Position numbers and translations under genes: made by a program. Of a stretch of DNA of 64,000 nucleotides, positions 35,647-45,250 are shown in pieces. Positions within the stretch are counted from its first letter, which is position 1. The number at the start of each line of letters is the position of its first letter. Location of the stretch: contig DASUUK010000074.1 in the NCBI GenBank assembly GCA_036374135.1, forward strand, positions 159,272 through 223,271, given 5' to 3'. Under the pieces are notes generated by a model. It was not told where the DNA came from, ran no database searches, and saw only the letters and a program-made list of their open reading frames with translations. Source of the DNA: Euzebyales bacterium (GTDB lineage Bacteria > Actinomycetota > Nitriliruptoria > Euzebyales > JAHELV01).

Positions 35647-35684
35647 TGCTCAGAGGTAGCATTTGCTTTTGCTCAGACGTAGCA
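35647..35684 (+). promoter_or_regulatory. Tandem operator-like elements before nadA (probable NrtR sites)
   Basis: Two near-identical 15-mers, TGCTCAGAGGTAGCA (35647-35661) and TGCTCAGACGTAGCA (35670-35684), lie 23 bp apart. Each is a TGCT-N7-AGCA inverted repeat. They form an AT-richer island in GC-rich sequence, between the regulator and the nad operon. The TAGCAT within each could be a -10 element, so binding would block the promoter. Confidence 0.65.
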
Positions 35685-35721
35685 TATGTCGCGCGAGACC
35701 GTCGACGGCGAGGAGCCGCCC

Positions 35722-36687
35722 GTGACCCAGACCGCACCCATGCCCGCAAGCCTGACGACGATCATGCCGCCGGCCGAGTGGTCGGCGCACGCGCCGCTCG
35801 TCGAGCGGATCACCGAGCTCAAGCGCGAGCGCGACGCGATCGTGCTGGCACACAACTACATGACCCCCGAGATCTTCCACGGCGTGGCGGACCTGACGGG
35901 CGACTCACTGGCCCTGGCGCGGATGGCGTCCGAGACCGACGCCGAGGTCATCGTGATGGCCGGCGTGCACTTCATGGCCGAGACCGCCAAGCTCGTCAAC
36001 CCGGACAAGACGGTGCTGATCCCCGACCTGCGCGCGGGGTGCTCGCTGGCCGACTCGATCACGGGCGCCGACATCCGGCTGCTGCGCGAGCGTCACCCGG
36101 GTCTGCCGGTCGTGACCTACGTCAACACCAGCGCGGAGGTGAAGGCCGAGTCCGACATCTGCTGCACGTCGGGCAACGCCGTGCAGGTCGTCGAGTCCCT
36201 CGGCGTCGACAGGGCCATCTTCCTGCCCGACGAGTACCTCGGGCGCTGGGTCGCGACCCAGACAGACGTCGAGCTGGTCCTGTGGACCGGACACTGCGAG
36301 GTCCACGAGCGCTTCACCGCGGACGAGTTGCGCGCCTACCGGCAGGCGTGGGGCGGCCTCGAGATTCTCGCCCACCCCGAGTGCCCGCCCGAGGTGCTGG
36401 CCGAGGCCGACTTCGTCGGATCGACGTCGGGGATGATCCGTCACGTCGGCGACACGCGCCCCTCGCGCGTGGTCATGGTCACCGAGTGCTCGATGAGCGA
36501 CAACGTCGCCGCCACCTACCCCGACGTCGAGTTCGTCCGGCCCTGCAACCTGTGCCCGCACATGAAGCGGATCACGCTGCAGGGCATCGCCGAGGCGCTG
36601 GAGCACCTGCGCCACCCGGTCGAGGTCCCGGCCGACCTTGCGGAGCGGGCCCGGCGCGCGGTCGACCGCATGCTGGCCGTGCGGTGA
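35722..36687 (+). CDS. nadA: Quinolinate synthase
   Basis: This 321-residue iron-sulfur enzyme condenses iminoaspartate with dihydroxyacetone phosphate to quinolinate. It has [12 protein letters not shown], and cluster cysteines in [17 protein letters not shown] and NLCPHMKRI, plus [15 protein letters not shown] and GSTSGM segments. GTG at 35722 is preferred because GAGGAG lies just upstream. The ATG at 35686 directly follows the second operator element and has no ribosome binding site. The end overlaps nadB by four bases (GTGA). Confidence 0.95.
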   Translation: MTQTAPMPASLTTIMPPAEWSAHAPLVERITELKRERDAIVLAHNYMTPEIFHGVADLTGDSLALARMASETDAEVIVMAGVHFMAETAKLVNPDKTVLIPDLRAGCSLADSITGADIRLLRERHPGLPVVTYVNTSAEVKAESDICCTSGNAVQVVESLGVDRAIFLPDEYLGRWVATQTDVELVLWTGHCEVHERFTADELRAYRQAWGGLEILAHPECPPEVLAEADFVGSTSGMIRHVGDTRPSRVVMVTECSMSDNVAATYPDVEFVRPCNLCPHMKRITLQGIAEALEHLRHPVEVPADLAERARRAVDRMLAVR

Positions 36688-38333
36688 CAGCGCCCGCCGT
36701 GGTGGTCTCCGACGTCGAGGCCACCGACGTCGTCGTGGTCGGATCCGGAGCCGCCGGGATGGCCGCCGCGCTGAGCGCGACCGACGCCCGCGTGACGCTG
36801 CTGACCGCCGATCGCGTCGCCTCCGACAGCGCGAGCGCCCACGCGTCCGGTGGCCTCGCCGCGGCGGTCGCCGCCACCGATTCACCGGCCGCCCACGCCG
36901 CCGACACGCTGGCGGTCGGCGCGCACGCCAACGATCGCGCCGTCGTCGATCTGCTGACGTCGGCGGCACCGGGAACCGTCGACTGGCTCGACGGGATCGG
37001 GACGCGATTCGCACGCGACGCCACCGGTTGGGTGCTCGGCCGCGAGGCCGGCCACCGCCACGACCGGATCCTGCACGCGGGCGGTGACGCCACGGGTCGC
37101 GAGATCACGCGCGCCATGGCCGCCGCCGTGAGCTCCGCGCCGCACGTCACGGTCCGCGACCGCACGTCGGTGGTGGCGCTGCTGGTGGACGGCGGCCACG
37201 TCGTGGGTGTGCTCGCCCGCCGCCGGTCCACGGAGGTGTCCGCGCCGCCGCAGCACCACACCGGCGCCGGGATGCACGACGAGCTCGTGGCGATCGGCGC
37301 GGGCGCCGTCGTGCTGGCCACGGGTGGCAGCGCCGGCGCCTGGCGTGACACGACGAACCCGCCCGGTTCGCGCGGCAGCGGTCTGGTGCTGGCGGCCGAT
37401 GCGGGCGCCGAGCTGACCGACCTGCAGTACGTGCAGTTCCACCCGACCGCTCTCGACTGCGGCACGGACCCACTGCCACTGCTGACCGAGGCGCTGCGGG
37501 GCGCTGGCGGCGCGGTCGTCGACGCGCGCGGCCGGCGCTTCCTCGACGCGGTCCACCCCGACGCCGAGCTGGCTCCGCGCGATGTGGTGGCGCGGGCAGT
37601 CTGGCAGCGGCGCTCCGCGGGCGACCGGGTGCTGCTGGACCTGCGCCGCATCGACGGGCTGGTCGAGCGGTTCCCCACCGCCGTCGCGGCGTGCCACGCC
37701 CACGGGTTCGATCCCCTGCTGGCCCCCGTGCCGATCACACCGGCCGCGCACTACCACATGGGCGGGATCGTCGTGGACCGGCACGGCCGCACCGGCCTGG
37801 AAGGATTGTTCGCGTGTGGCGAGGTCGCATGCACGGGCGCGCACGGCGCCAACCGGCTGGCGAGCAACTCGCTGCTCGAGGCACTGGTGTTCGGGCGGCG
37901 CGTCGGCACGCAGGTCCGGCACGCGATGGCCCCGCCGGCCGCCGTCGTCACGCGGGCCGTCGACGTACGCGCTGCGCGGCTGTTGCCCACCACCGATCCG
38001 ACCGCCATCGCACGGGTGCGCGAGCTGCTCACGACACACGTGGGCGTGCTGCGCTCCGGCCCCGGCCTGCGGGAGGCACTGCACGAGCTCACGTCGCTGG
38101 CCGCACCGGCCGCCGGCGGCACGCTCGCCGCGCTGGCGCGCATGGTCGCGGCCGCGGCGCTCGCGCACACCGAGCGTCGCGGCGCCCACTGGCGGACCGA
38201 CGGGACGGACGCGCTGCCGGACGCTCCACGGATCGTGGTGCGGGCGCCCGGACGCCGGGATCCCCACGTGGAGCACAGAGCGGTCACCACGGATGCCGGC
38301 CGCCGCGACGACGTCCTGGCGGGCACGTCGTGA
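36684..38333 (+). CDS. nadB: L-aspartate oxidase
   Basis: This 549-residue flavoenzyme oxidises aspartate to iminoaspartate, the NadA substrate. It has the FAD-binding [29 protein letters not shown], the substrate region [11 protein letters not shown] and the second FAD motif [21 protein letters not shown] helical C-terminal domain follows. The GTG start overlaps the nadA stop, and its own stop overlaps the nadC start, so the three enzymes are coupled. Confidence 0.95.
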   Translation: MTAPAVVVSDVEATDVVVVGSGAAGMAAALSATDARVTLLTADRVASDSASAHASGGLAAAVAATDSPAAHAADTLAVGAHANDRAVVDLLTSAAPGTVDWLDGIGTRFARDATGWVLGREAGHRHDRILHAGGDATGREITRAMAAAVSSAPHVTVRDRTSVVALLVDGGHVVGVLARRRSTEVSAPPQHHTGAGMHDELVAIGAGAVVLATGGSAGAWRDTTNPPGSRGSGLVLAADAGAELTDLQYVQFHPTALDCGTDPLPLLTEALRGAGGAVVDARGRRFLDAVHPDAELAPRDVVARAVWQRRSAGDRVLLDLRRIDGLVERFPTAVAACHAHGFDPLLAPVPITPAAHYHMGGIVVDRHGRTGLEGLFACGEVACTGAHGANRLASNSLLEALVFGRRVGTQVRHAMAPPAAVVTRAVDVRAARLLPTTDPTAIARVRELLTTHVGVLRSGPGLREALHELTSLAAPAAGGTLAALARMVAAAALAHTERRGAHWRTDGTDALPDAPRIVVRAPGRRDPHVEHRAVTTDAGRRDDVLAGTS

Positions 38334-39190
38334 GCGACGGCCCCGGCACCCTGCAACCGTTGCTGTACCGTCCGTTGCTCGCCTCCGCGCTGCGCGAGGA
38401 TCTCGGCGCGGCAGGCGATCTCACGACCGACGCCGTGGTCGACGACGACGCCGCGGCGAGCGGGCAGATCGTGGCCCGCGCGCCCGGTCGGGTCGCGGGC
38501 GTCGACGTCGCCGTGGCCACCTTCGCGTTGCTCGACGGCGACGTCACCGTCGAGCGGTGCGTCGTCGATGGCACCGAGGTCGACGCCGGCACCGTGCTGG
38601 CGCGCCTGCACGGCTCCGCGCGTGCCATCCTCACCGGCGAACGGGTGGCACTGAACGTGCTGGGCCGGCTGTGCGGCATCGCGACCGCGACGGGGCGGTT
38701 CGTCGACCGCATCGGTGACCGGGCGACCCGGGTCGTGCCGACCCGCAAGACCACGCCCGGTCTGCGGGCGCTGGAGCGTCACGCGGTGCGCTGCGGCGGT
38801 GGTGTCGACCACCGCTTCGGACTCGCCGACGGTGTGCTGATCAAGGACAACCACATCGCGGTCGCCGGGGGGATCACCCCCGCCGTCACCCGGGCCCGCA
38901 CCCGGGTCGGCCACATGGTCCGCATCGAGGTCGAGGTCGACACGCTCGACCAACTCGACGAGGCGATCGCGCTGCCGATCGACGCGGTGCTGCTGGACAA
39001 CTTCTCGCCGGGCGACCTCGCGACCGCGGTGGCACGTACGCCCGGTCACATCGTGACAGAGGCGTCCGGAGGCGTCACGCTCGACACGGTCGGGGCGGTC
39101 GCCGATGCCGGCGTCGACCTGGTGTCGGTCGGCTGGTTGACGCACAGCGCGCCCGCGCTCGACGTCGCGCTGGACTTCGCTCCCGACTGA
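38330..39190 (+). CDS. nadC: Nicotinate-nucleotide diphosphorylase (carboxylating)
   Basis: This 286-residue quinolinate phosphoribosyltransferase makes nicotinate mononucleotide and finishes the de novo module. It has REDLGAAGDLTTDAVV, the active-site RKTTPGLRALERHAVRCGGG, HRFGLADGVLIKDNH, IEVEVDTLDQL and EASGGVTLD. The GTG start overlaps the nadB stop by GTGA. It converges on ptsI. Confidence 0.97.
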   Translation: MSDGPGTLQPLLYRPLLASALREDLGAAGDLTTDAVVDDDAAASGQIVARAPGRVAGVDVAVATFALLDGDVTVERCVVDGTEVDAGTVLARLHGSARAILTGERVALNVLGRLCGIATATGRFVDRIGDRATRVVPTRKTTPGLRALERHAVRCGGGVDHRFGLADGVLIKDNHIAVAGGITPAVTRARTRVGHMVRIEVEVDTLDQLDEAIALPIDAVLLDNFSPGDLATAVARTPGHIVTEASGGVTLDTVGAVADAGVDLVSVGWLTHSAPALDVALDFAPD

Positions 39191-39317
39191 GCGGGCACCG
39201 CGCCGGCACGAACGTCACGAACCGGACATCGAAGACACCGGATGCGGCCACGCCCGTGTCCGAAACGGCGCGCCCGGCGCCCCCGGTGTGGGATACGTCG
39301 ACCCGTGGTGGACCGGC

Positions 39318-41030
39318 TCAGCCGTCTCCGGACAACGCGGCCCGCAGGATCTTGCGCGCTGCCGTCGTGTCCTCGGCGTTCTGCGCGTCGGCGACGGCGC
39401 CGCGCAGCGTCGCGAGCTCGACGTGGCGCAACGCGTCCTTGAGCTGGGGCACGGCCGTCGGCGTCATCGACAGCTCGTCGATGCCGAGGCCGACGTAGGC
39501 CGCGGCCGACGCGGGTTCGGCGGCGGACTCACCGCACACGCCCACCCAGGCGTCGTTGGCGTGGGCGGCCTCGACGACACCGGACAACAGGCGCAGCACA
39601 TCCGGGTCGCACACATCGGGCAGGTCCGCGACCTCGGCGAGCAGCCGGTCCGCCGCGAACAGGTACTGCAGCAGGTCGTTGGTGCCGACCGAGAAGAAGT
39701 CCACCAGCGGTGCGATCCGGTGCGCCGACAGCGCGGCGGCGGGCACCTCGATCATCACACCCACCTCGATGCCGTCCAGGTCGACGCCCTCGGCCTCCGC
39801 CGCCGCGACCAGCGACTCGCGGGCGCGCCGGACCTCGTCGGGCGTCGACACCAGCGGGAACATGATCGCCAACCGGCCCTGGTCGGCGTCCGGATCGCGC
39901 GCCCGCAGCAGCGCCCGCAACTGGTTGACGAGCAGGGCGGGTTCGGCGAGGCCCAGGCGGATGCCGCGCACGCCCAGCGCCGGGTTCTCCTCGGGGTCGC
40001 GCACCACGAACGGCAACGGCTTGTCGGCGCCGACGTCCATGGTGCGGAACACGACGCGGTGTCCCGGCAGCCCGGCCAGCACCTTGGCGTAGAAGTCCGC
40101 CTGCTCCTCGATCGAGGGTTCCTCGGCGGCCTCCTGGAACAGGAACTCGGTCCGCACGAGCCCCGAGCCCTCGGCCCCGACCTCGCCGGCGGCCTCGACG
40201 TCCTCCAGGCCGCCGATGTTCGCGGCGAGCTCGACGCGATGACCGTCGGCGGTCGCACCGGGGACGTCGCGCAGCTCGGCGAGGCGCTTGTTGCGCTCCT
40301 CCTGCTCGGCGATGCGCTGCTCGTAGGACGACCGCTCGTCGGCACCGGGTGCCACGATCACGGTGCCCGCCTCGCCATCCAATGCGAGGAGGAGGCCGTC
40401 CGAGACGTCCGCCAGCAGGTCGGTCACGCCCATCACGGCGGGGATGCCGAGTGACCGGGCCAGGATCGCGGCGTGCGACGTCGGCGATCCCGCGGCGCAG
40501 GCGACGCCCGCAATCAGTTCCCGCGGCAACCGCGCGGTCTGCGACGGCGTGAGCTCATGCGCGACGATCACAGAGCGCTCGATCGGCACGGGAGCGTCCT
40601 GCGCGCCGGCCAGCACCGCGAGCACCTGATCGCGCACGTCGTCGATGTCGGTCGCACGCCCCGCCAGGTACTCGTCGCTCGAGCTCTCGAGCAGCTTGCG
40701 GAACGAGTCGAACGCCGCCGACACGGCCGCGTTCGCTCCGGCACCGTCGTCGATCGCGTCGTGCGCCATGTCGGCGATCTCGGGATCGCCGGCGAAATCG
40801 GCGTGCGCGAGGAAGATGTCGGCCTCGTCGCCCAGCGTGTCACGCTTGGACTCGGCCAGCTCGGTCAGAGTGTTCTCGACCTCCTCCAGGGCCGCGTCGA
40901 CGCGCGCCTTCTCCTCCTCCGGCGTGCCGGTGGCGGCGGCCTCGGTGTCGACCTCGAGCTTGTGGATGACGAACGCGCCCGCGAGCGCCACGCCGGGCGA
41001 CGACGCCCGGCCCTGGAGTGTCGTGCTCAC
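39318..41030 (-). CDS. ptsI: Phosphoenolpyruvate-protein phosphotransferase (PTS enzyme I)
   Basis: This 570-residue cytosolic enzyme passes phosphate from PEP to HPr. It has the swivelling domain with the phospho-acceptor H186 in GSPTSHAAILARSLG, the HPr-binding helical region before it, and the C-terminal PEP-binding barrel with GLVRTEFLF, FRTMDVGADKPLPF, GVMIEVPAA, FFSVGTNDLLQYLFAADR and the Cys in GVCGESAA. The start is GTG. It is last in the nine-gene sugar operon. Confidence 0.97.
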   Translation of the reverse strand: MSTTLQGRASSPGVALAGAFVIHKLEVDTEAAATGTPEEEKARVDAALEEVENTLTELAESKRDTLGDEADIFLAHADFAGDPEIADMAHDAIDDGAGANAAVSAAFDSFRKLLESSSDEYLAGRATDIDDVRDQVLAVLAGAQDAPVPIERSVIVAHELTPSQTARLPRELIAGVACAAGSPTSHAAILARSLGIPAVMGVTDLLADVSDGLLLALDGEAGTVIVAPGADERSSYEQRIAEQEERNKRLAELRDVPGATADGHRVELAANIGGLEDVEAAGEVGAEGSGLVRTEFLFQEAAEEPSIEEQADFYAKVLAGLPGHRVVFRTMDVGADKPLPFVVRDPEENPALGVRGIRLGLAEPALLVNQLRALLRARDPDADQGRLAIMFPLVSTPDEVRRARESLVAAAEAEGVDLDGIEVGVMIEVPAAALSAHRIAPLVDFFSVGTNDLLQYLFAADRLLAEVADLPDVCDPDVLRLLSGVVEAAHANDAWVGVCGESAAEPASAAAYVGLGIDELSMTPTAVPQLKDALRHVELATLRGAVADAQNAEDTTAARKILRAALSGDG

Positions 41031-41033
41031 GCG

Positions 41034-41333
41034 CTATTCCCCCAGACCGCTCTCGACGAGTTCGACCAGCGTCGACAGCGCGTCGTCGGCGTTGTCGCCG
41101 TCGGTGATGATCTCGATCTGGTCGCCCTTGTGGCAGTCCAGTGTCAGCACCGACAGCGTCGACTTGGCGTTGACGGCGTCGCCGTCCTGATCATGTGACC
41201 TACCGCTGCCGCTGTCTGAGGTCTTGCGCACCTTGACGTCGCAGTCGAACTCCTTGGCCTTCTTGGCGAAGACCCGAGCCGGGCGGGCGTGGAGCCCGGT
41301 CTCGTTCTCGAGTGTGACGGTCTGACTAGGCAC
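41034..41333 (-). CDS. ptsH: Phosphocarrier protein HPr with an internal insertion
   Basis: This 99-residue carrier has the phosphorylated H15 in ETGLHARPARVF and the regulatory-site region NAKSTLSVLTL. The usual length is 85-90 residues. The excess is a Ser/Gly/Asp-rich insert of about 12 residues (TSDSGSGRSHDQDGD) in the loop before NAKS. The start overlaps fruA by eight bases and the stop lies three bases before ptsI. Confidence 0.93.
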   Translation of the reverse strand: MPSQTVTLENETGLHARPARVFAKKAKEFDCDVKVRKTSDSGSGRSHDQDGDAVNAKSTLSVLTLDCHKGDQIEIITDGDNADDALSTLVELVESGLGE

Positions 41334-42795
41334 TGGCTGCCTCCGTTGTCGGTGCGGTCTCTGTCGCGTCGGCCTGGCGGTGGAACTCCTTGAGGGCGAC
41401 CACGGCGATGGCGGTGACCACCGTGCCGATCGCGATCGCCAGGACGTACAGCGCCGGGTTGCCGACGAGCGGGAAGACGAAGATGCCCCCGTGCGGCGCC
41501 TGCAGCGTGGCGTCGAACGCCATCGACAACCCGCCCGCGACCGCTGATCCGGCCATCAACGCGGGGATCACGCGGATCGGGTCGGCCGCGGCGAACGGGA
41601 TGGCGCCCTCGGTGATGAACGATGCCCCCATCACCCACGCAGCCTTGCCGGCCTCCTGCTCCTGGACGTTGAACAGCCGCTTGCGGACCACGGTGGCCAG
41701 CGCGAGGCCGAGGGGCGGGGTCATGCCGGCGGCCATCACCGCCGCCATCGGCGCGTAGATGTTCTCGGCGATCAGGCCGACGCCGAAGAAGTAGGCGACC
41801 TTGTTGACGGGACCGCCCATGTCGAACGCCATCATGAGGCCGAGGATCACCCCGAGGACGATCGCGTTCGCCGTGCCCATCCCCTCGAGCCACGCGGTCA
41901 GTGCCTCCGTGGCGACCGCGATCGGCTCGCCGACCACGAGGATCATCAACGTGCCGACGATGAACGTCGCGATCAGCGGATAGAACAGCACCGGCAGCAG
42001 GCTGCGCAGCGACGTCGGGAACGGCACGCGCTTGAGCGCCATGATGGTCGCGCCGGCCAGGAGGCCACCGATGATCGCGCCGAGGAAGCCGGCGCCGATC
42101 TCGTTGGCGATCAGCCCGGAGACGACACCGGGGGCGATGCCGGGCCGGTCCGCCATCGCGTAGGCGATGAAGCCGGCCAGGATCGGGCCGATCATCGAGA
42201 AGGCGGTCCCGCCGATCTTGAATAACAGCGCACCCCAGCTGAAGGTCTCGTAGACGTCCTCGTTGACCACGTCGACGGCGTCGCCGACCAGGAACGCCAG
42301 CGCGATGAGGATCCCGCCCGCGGTGACGAACGGCAGCATGTAGCTGACGCCGGTCATCAACCACTGGCGCACCACACCGCCCTTGTCCGAGCGCCCGGGC
42401 CCGCCGCCGCGTCCGCCGGTGGCCGCAGCTGCGGCACCGCCACCGCCGGCCCCGCCGGTCGCGGTCTCCGCGGGCGCCTCAGTGACGCCCTCCTCGGCGG
42501 CCTGCTCGGCCCGGTCGAGCACGGAGCCGGCGTGGTTGATCGCCTCGCCCGGAGTCACCTCGACGGACGGCAGGTGGCTGAAGCGCTCCCGACCGTCGAC
42601 GTTGGTGTCCACGGCGTAGATGACGGCGACCGCACCCGAGATGTCAGAGTCGCTCACCCTCTCGGAGCCTGCCGATCCCTGGGTCTCGACGGCGATCGTG
42701 TGACCCCGCTTGCTGGCCTCCTGCTCCAGCGCCTCGGCGGCCATGTACGTGTGCGCGATGCCCGTGGGGCACGCGGTGACGGCGACGAGCTTCAC
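41326..42795 (-). CDS. fruA: PTS fructose transporter subunit IIBC
   Basis: This 489-residue protein has an N-terminal IIB domain with phospho-cysteine C9 (TACPTGIAHTYMAAEAL), an Ala/Gly-rich linker at about 105-135, and a IIC membrane domain with about ten helices. Characteristic segments include LPFVTAGGILIALAFL, MMAFDMGGPVNKVAY and FITEGAIPFAAADP. It imports fructose as fructose 1-phosphate. The IIA domain is on a separate gene upstream. The start is GTG overlapping that gene by four bases. Confidence 0.95.
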   Translation of the reverse strand: MKLVAVTACPTGIAHTYMAAEALEQEASKRGHTIAVETQGSAGSERVSDSDISGAVAVIYAVDTNVDGRERFSHLPSVEVTPGEAINHAGSVLDRAEQAAEEGVTEAPAETATGGAGGGGAAAAATGGRGGGPGRSDKGGVVRQWLMTGVSYMLPFVTAGGILIALAFLVGDAVDVVNEDVYETFSWGALLFKIGGTAFSMIGPILAGFIAYAMADRPGIAPGVVSGLIANEIGAGFLGAIIGGLLAGATIMALKRVPFPTSLRSLLPVLFYPLIATFIVGTLMILVVGEPIAVATEALTAWLEGMGTANAIVLGVILGLMMAFDMGGPVNKVAYFFGVGLIAENIYAPMAAVMAAGMTPPLGLALATVVRKRLFNVQEQEAGKAAWVMGASFITEGAIPFAAADPIRVIPALMAGSAVAGGLSMAFDATLQAPHGGIFVFPLVGNPALYVLAIAIGTVVTAIAVVALKEFHRQADATETAPTTEAASA

Positions 42796-43259
42796 AGCGT
42801 CACCTCCTCGCGGAAGATCTGCATGACCTCGTCTTCGGACGATGCGTCGTGCAGCTTCTGCCGGAAGGACTCGTGGATCAGCCGGCGCGACAGCCGCGCC
42901 AGCAACCGGATGTGCAGATCGTCCCCGCCGGCGGGCGCGGCGATCAGGAAGATCAGCCCGGACGGCTGCTCGGAGTCGCCGCCGAAGTCGATGCCCTCGC
43001 CGCTGCGCGCGAACGCGACGCTCGCGTTGTTCACCGCCTCGGACTTGGCATGCGGTATGGCGACCCCCATCTCCATGCCGGTGCCACCTCCCTCGGCCTC
43101 GCGCTTGAGGACGGCGTCGACGAACTGGCTCCGATCACCCACGCGCCCCTGTGCCACGAGCCGATCGGCCATCTCTCTGATGGCATCGTCGCGGGCGTTC
43201 GACTCGAGCTCGAGGATGATCAGGTCCGGGGTGATCACATCGTCAATGGTCAGATCCAT
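42792..43259 (-). CDS. PTS fructose IIA component
   Basis: This 155-residue fructose-family IIA domain carries the phospho-histidine H70 in MEMGVAIPHAKSEAV. It also has FLIAAPAGGDDLHIRLLARLS, the conserved segment near the C-terminus. It accepts phosphate from HPr and donates it to the IIB domain of the adjacent FruA. It lies three bases after fruK and overlaps fruA by four. Confidence 0.94.
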   Translation of the reverse strand: MDLTIDDVITPDLIILELESNARDDAIREMADRLVAQGRVGDRSQFVDAVLKREAEGGGTGMEMGVAIPHAKSEAVNNASVAFARSGEGIDFGGDSEQPSGLIFLIAAPAGGDDLHIRLLARLSRRLIHESFRQKLHDASSEDEVMQIFREEVTL

Positions 43260-43262
43260 GGC

Positions 43263-44204
43263 TCAATCTCCCTCAAGCGGACGGTCCGGATCGAACGTAT
43301 CTGCGATACGCACCGCATCCAAGGACAAATCATCAGGAGCGGGCATGGTGCTGCCCGGAAGTGATACGGCGGCCGTGGCCCAGGCGATGCCGTTGGCCAG
43401 CGACTCGGGGCCGTCGCCACCGCCGGCCAGGAAGCCGGCGAGCAGCGAATCGCCGGCGCCCACGGTGCTGCGCACGGTGACCGGTTCGCTCTCGCCGAAC
43501 CACACGGCGTCAGCAGTGACCAGCAGCGCACCGTCACCACCGAGGCTGACGAGCACCGACCCGACGCCACGCCCGATCACGTCGCGGGCGGCACCGACCA
43601 CGTCGGCGAACGTCTTGAGCTCGTCGCCGACCAGCTCCGCGAGCTCGTGGTGGTTGGGCTTGATGAGGTCCGGTCCGGCGTCGACCACCCCCGTGAGCGC
43701 CGGGCCGCTGGTGTCGACGGCCACGCGCCGGTCGGCCGCACGCGCGCGGGTGACGAGGTCCGCGTACAGATCGTCACCGGCGCTCGGTGGCAGGCTGCCG
43801 CACCCGGCGACCCACCGCGCCCCCGCCGCCGCGTGGAGCGTCGCGTCGAGCAGTCGGCCGCGGGCCGCGACGTCGAGTGTGGGTCCGCGATCGTTGAGCT
43901 TCGTCGTGGTGCCGTCGGCCTCGGCCAGCGTGATGTTGACGCGGATGGCCTCGTCGACCTCGACCGGGGTGAAGGGGACGCCCGCCTGCTGGACGAGGCG
44001 GGCGAACAGCTCGCCCTCGTCGCCACCCAACGGCGCCACCGCGCGGGCCTCGTGACCGTTGCGGTGCAGCGCCCGGGCGACGTTGATGCCCTTGCCGCCC
44101 GGCTGCACCGTCACGGCACGCACACGTTGCACCTCACCCCGGAGCAACTGGTCGACTTCGATGGTCCGATCGAGGCTCGGGTTCGGGGTGCAGGTGACGA
44201 TCAC
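43263..44204 (-). CDS. fruK: 1-phosphofructokinase
   Basis: This 313-residue PfkB-family kinase turns fructose 1-phosphate into fructose 1,6-bisphosphate. It begins VTCTPNPSLDRTIEV, has the substrate loop PGGKGINVARAL, and the C-terminal catalytic signature STVGAGDSLLAGFLAG with the base Asp. The start is GTG overlapping the dehydrogenase stop by four bases. It completes the fructose branch of the operon. Confidence 0.95.
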   Translation of the reverse strand: MIVTCTPNPSLDRTIEVDQLLRGEVQRVRAVTVQPGGKGINVARALHRNGHEARAVAPLGGDEGELFARLVQQAGVPFTPVEVDEAIRVNITLAEADGTTTKLNDRGPTLDVAARGRLLDATLHAAAGARWVAGCGSLPPSAGDDLYADLVTRARAADRRVAVDTSGPALTGVVDAGPDLIKPNHHELAELVGDELKTFADVVGAARDVIGRGVGSVLVSLGGDGALLVTADAVWFGESEPVTVRSTVGAGDSLLAGFLAGGGDGPESLANGIAWATAAVSLPGSTMPAPDDLSLDAVRIADTFDPDRPLEGD

Positions 44205-45250
44205 GGCTCGATCACGACCTTGATGCTGGTGCCGCCCTCGACGGCCTTGATGGCGTCGTGCACCCGGTCCAGCGGCAGACGGTCGGTGATCAGCTCGTCG
44301 AGCTTGACGGCGCCGCTGCCGATCATCTCGAGTGCCTGCTTGTTGTGATCGGGCGTCGACCCCGCGGGGCCGGCGATCGTCAGCTCGGTGTAGTGCACGG
44401 TGTTGCTGTCGACCGTGATCTCGGGCCGGTCCTTCGGCAGCCCACCGAAGAAGCTGATCCGCCCCTGGGGCGCCGCCATGTCGATCGCCTGCATCTGCGC
44501 CTGCGGTGAGCCCGCGGCGACGATGATGACGTCCGCACCCCGACCGTCGGTCAGATCGCGGACGGCCCGCACGGGGTCGCTCTCGCTGGCGTCGATGGTG
44601 GCGTCCAGCGGGACCCGCTCCGCGGCAAGCCGCAGCCGCTCGGCGTTGATCTCGACCATGAAGACCTTCTCGGCCCCTTTGGCGCGCGCCAACATCACGT
44701 GCATGCAGCCGATCGGACCGGATCCGAAGACCACGACCGTCTCGTCGGGGTACTTGCCCACGTCGATCTGCTCCTGCGCGTTGAGCGCACAGGCCAGCGG
44801 CTCGGTGGCCGCGGCCACGTGGTACTCGATCCCGTCGGGTATCCGATTCAGCCCATCGACGCGCAAGACGTTCTCGGGCACGATCATGTGCTCGGCGAAG
44901 CCGCCGTCATAGTCGTAGCCGACCGACGTCGCGTTGTCGCAGACGGTCATCTTGCGGTGCGTGCACTCGAAGCAGTGCCCGCAGGGCACGTAGGCGATGC
45001 ACTGGACGCGGTCGCCCGACGTCCAGCCGTCGACGTCGTCGCCGACCTCGACCACCTCACCGGCGATCTCATGCCCGATGACGCGTGGCAGCGTCTTCAG
45101 GTTGCGGTGACCGTGGTGGAAGATCTTGACGTCCGTGCCACAGGTCGCGCAGGCGCGTACGCGCAGAAGCAGCTCGTCGGCGACGGGCGTGGGACGGTCC
45201 GCCTCCTCGACCCGCAGGTCCCCCGGCTCGTAGAAGCGTGCGACCTTCAT
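44201..45250 (-). CDS. Zinc-type (MDR) polyol/sugar-phosphate dehydrogenase
   Basis: This 349-residue zinc-dependent dehydrogenase has catalytic zinc ligands in CATCGTDVKIF and IGHEIAGEV, a structural zinc cluster in YVPCGHCFECTHRKMTVC, and the Rossmann NAD site VVVFGSGPIGCMHVMLA. It resembles sorbitol-type dehydrogenases. It sits between mannitol IIA and fruK, abutting both. The operon has no long-chain MtlD, so this enzyme may oxidise the imported hexitol phosphate to fructose 6-phosphate. That substrate is inferred from context only. Confidence 0.85.
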   Translation of the reverse strand: MKVARFYEPGDLRVEEADRPTPVADELLLRVRACATCGTDVKIFHHGHRNLKTLPRVIGHEIAGEVVEVGDDVDGWTSGDRVQCIAYVPCGHCFECTHRKMTVCDNATSVGYDYDGGFAEHMIVPENVLRVDGLNRIPDGIEYHVAAATEPLACALNAQEQIDVGKYPDETVVVFGSGPIGCMHVMLARAKGAEKVFMVEINAERLRLAAERVPLDATIDASESDPVRAVRDLTDGRGADVIIVAAGSPQAQMQAIDMAAPQGRISFFGGLPKDRPEITVDSNTVHYTELTIAGPAGSTPDHNKQALEMIGSGAVKLDELITDRLPLDRVHDAIKAVEGGTSIKVVIEP

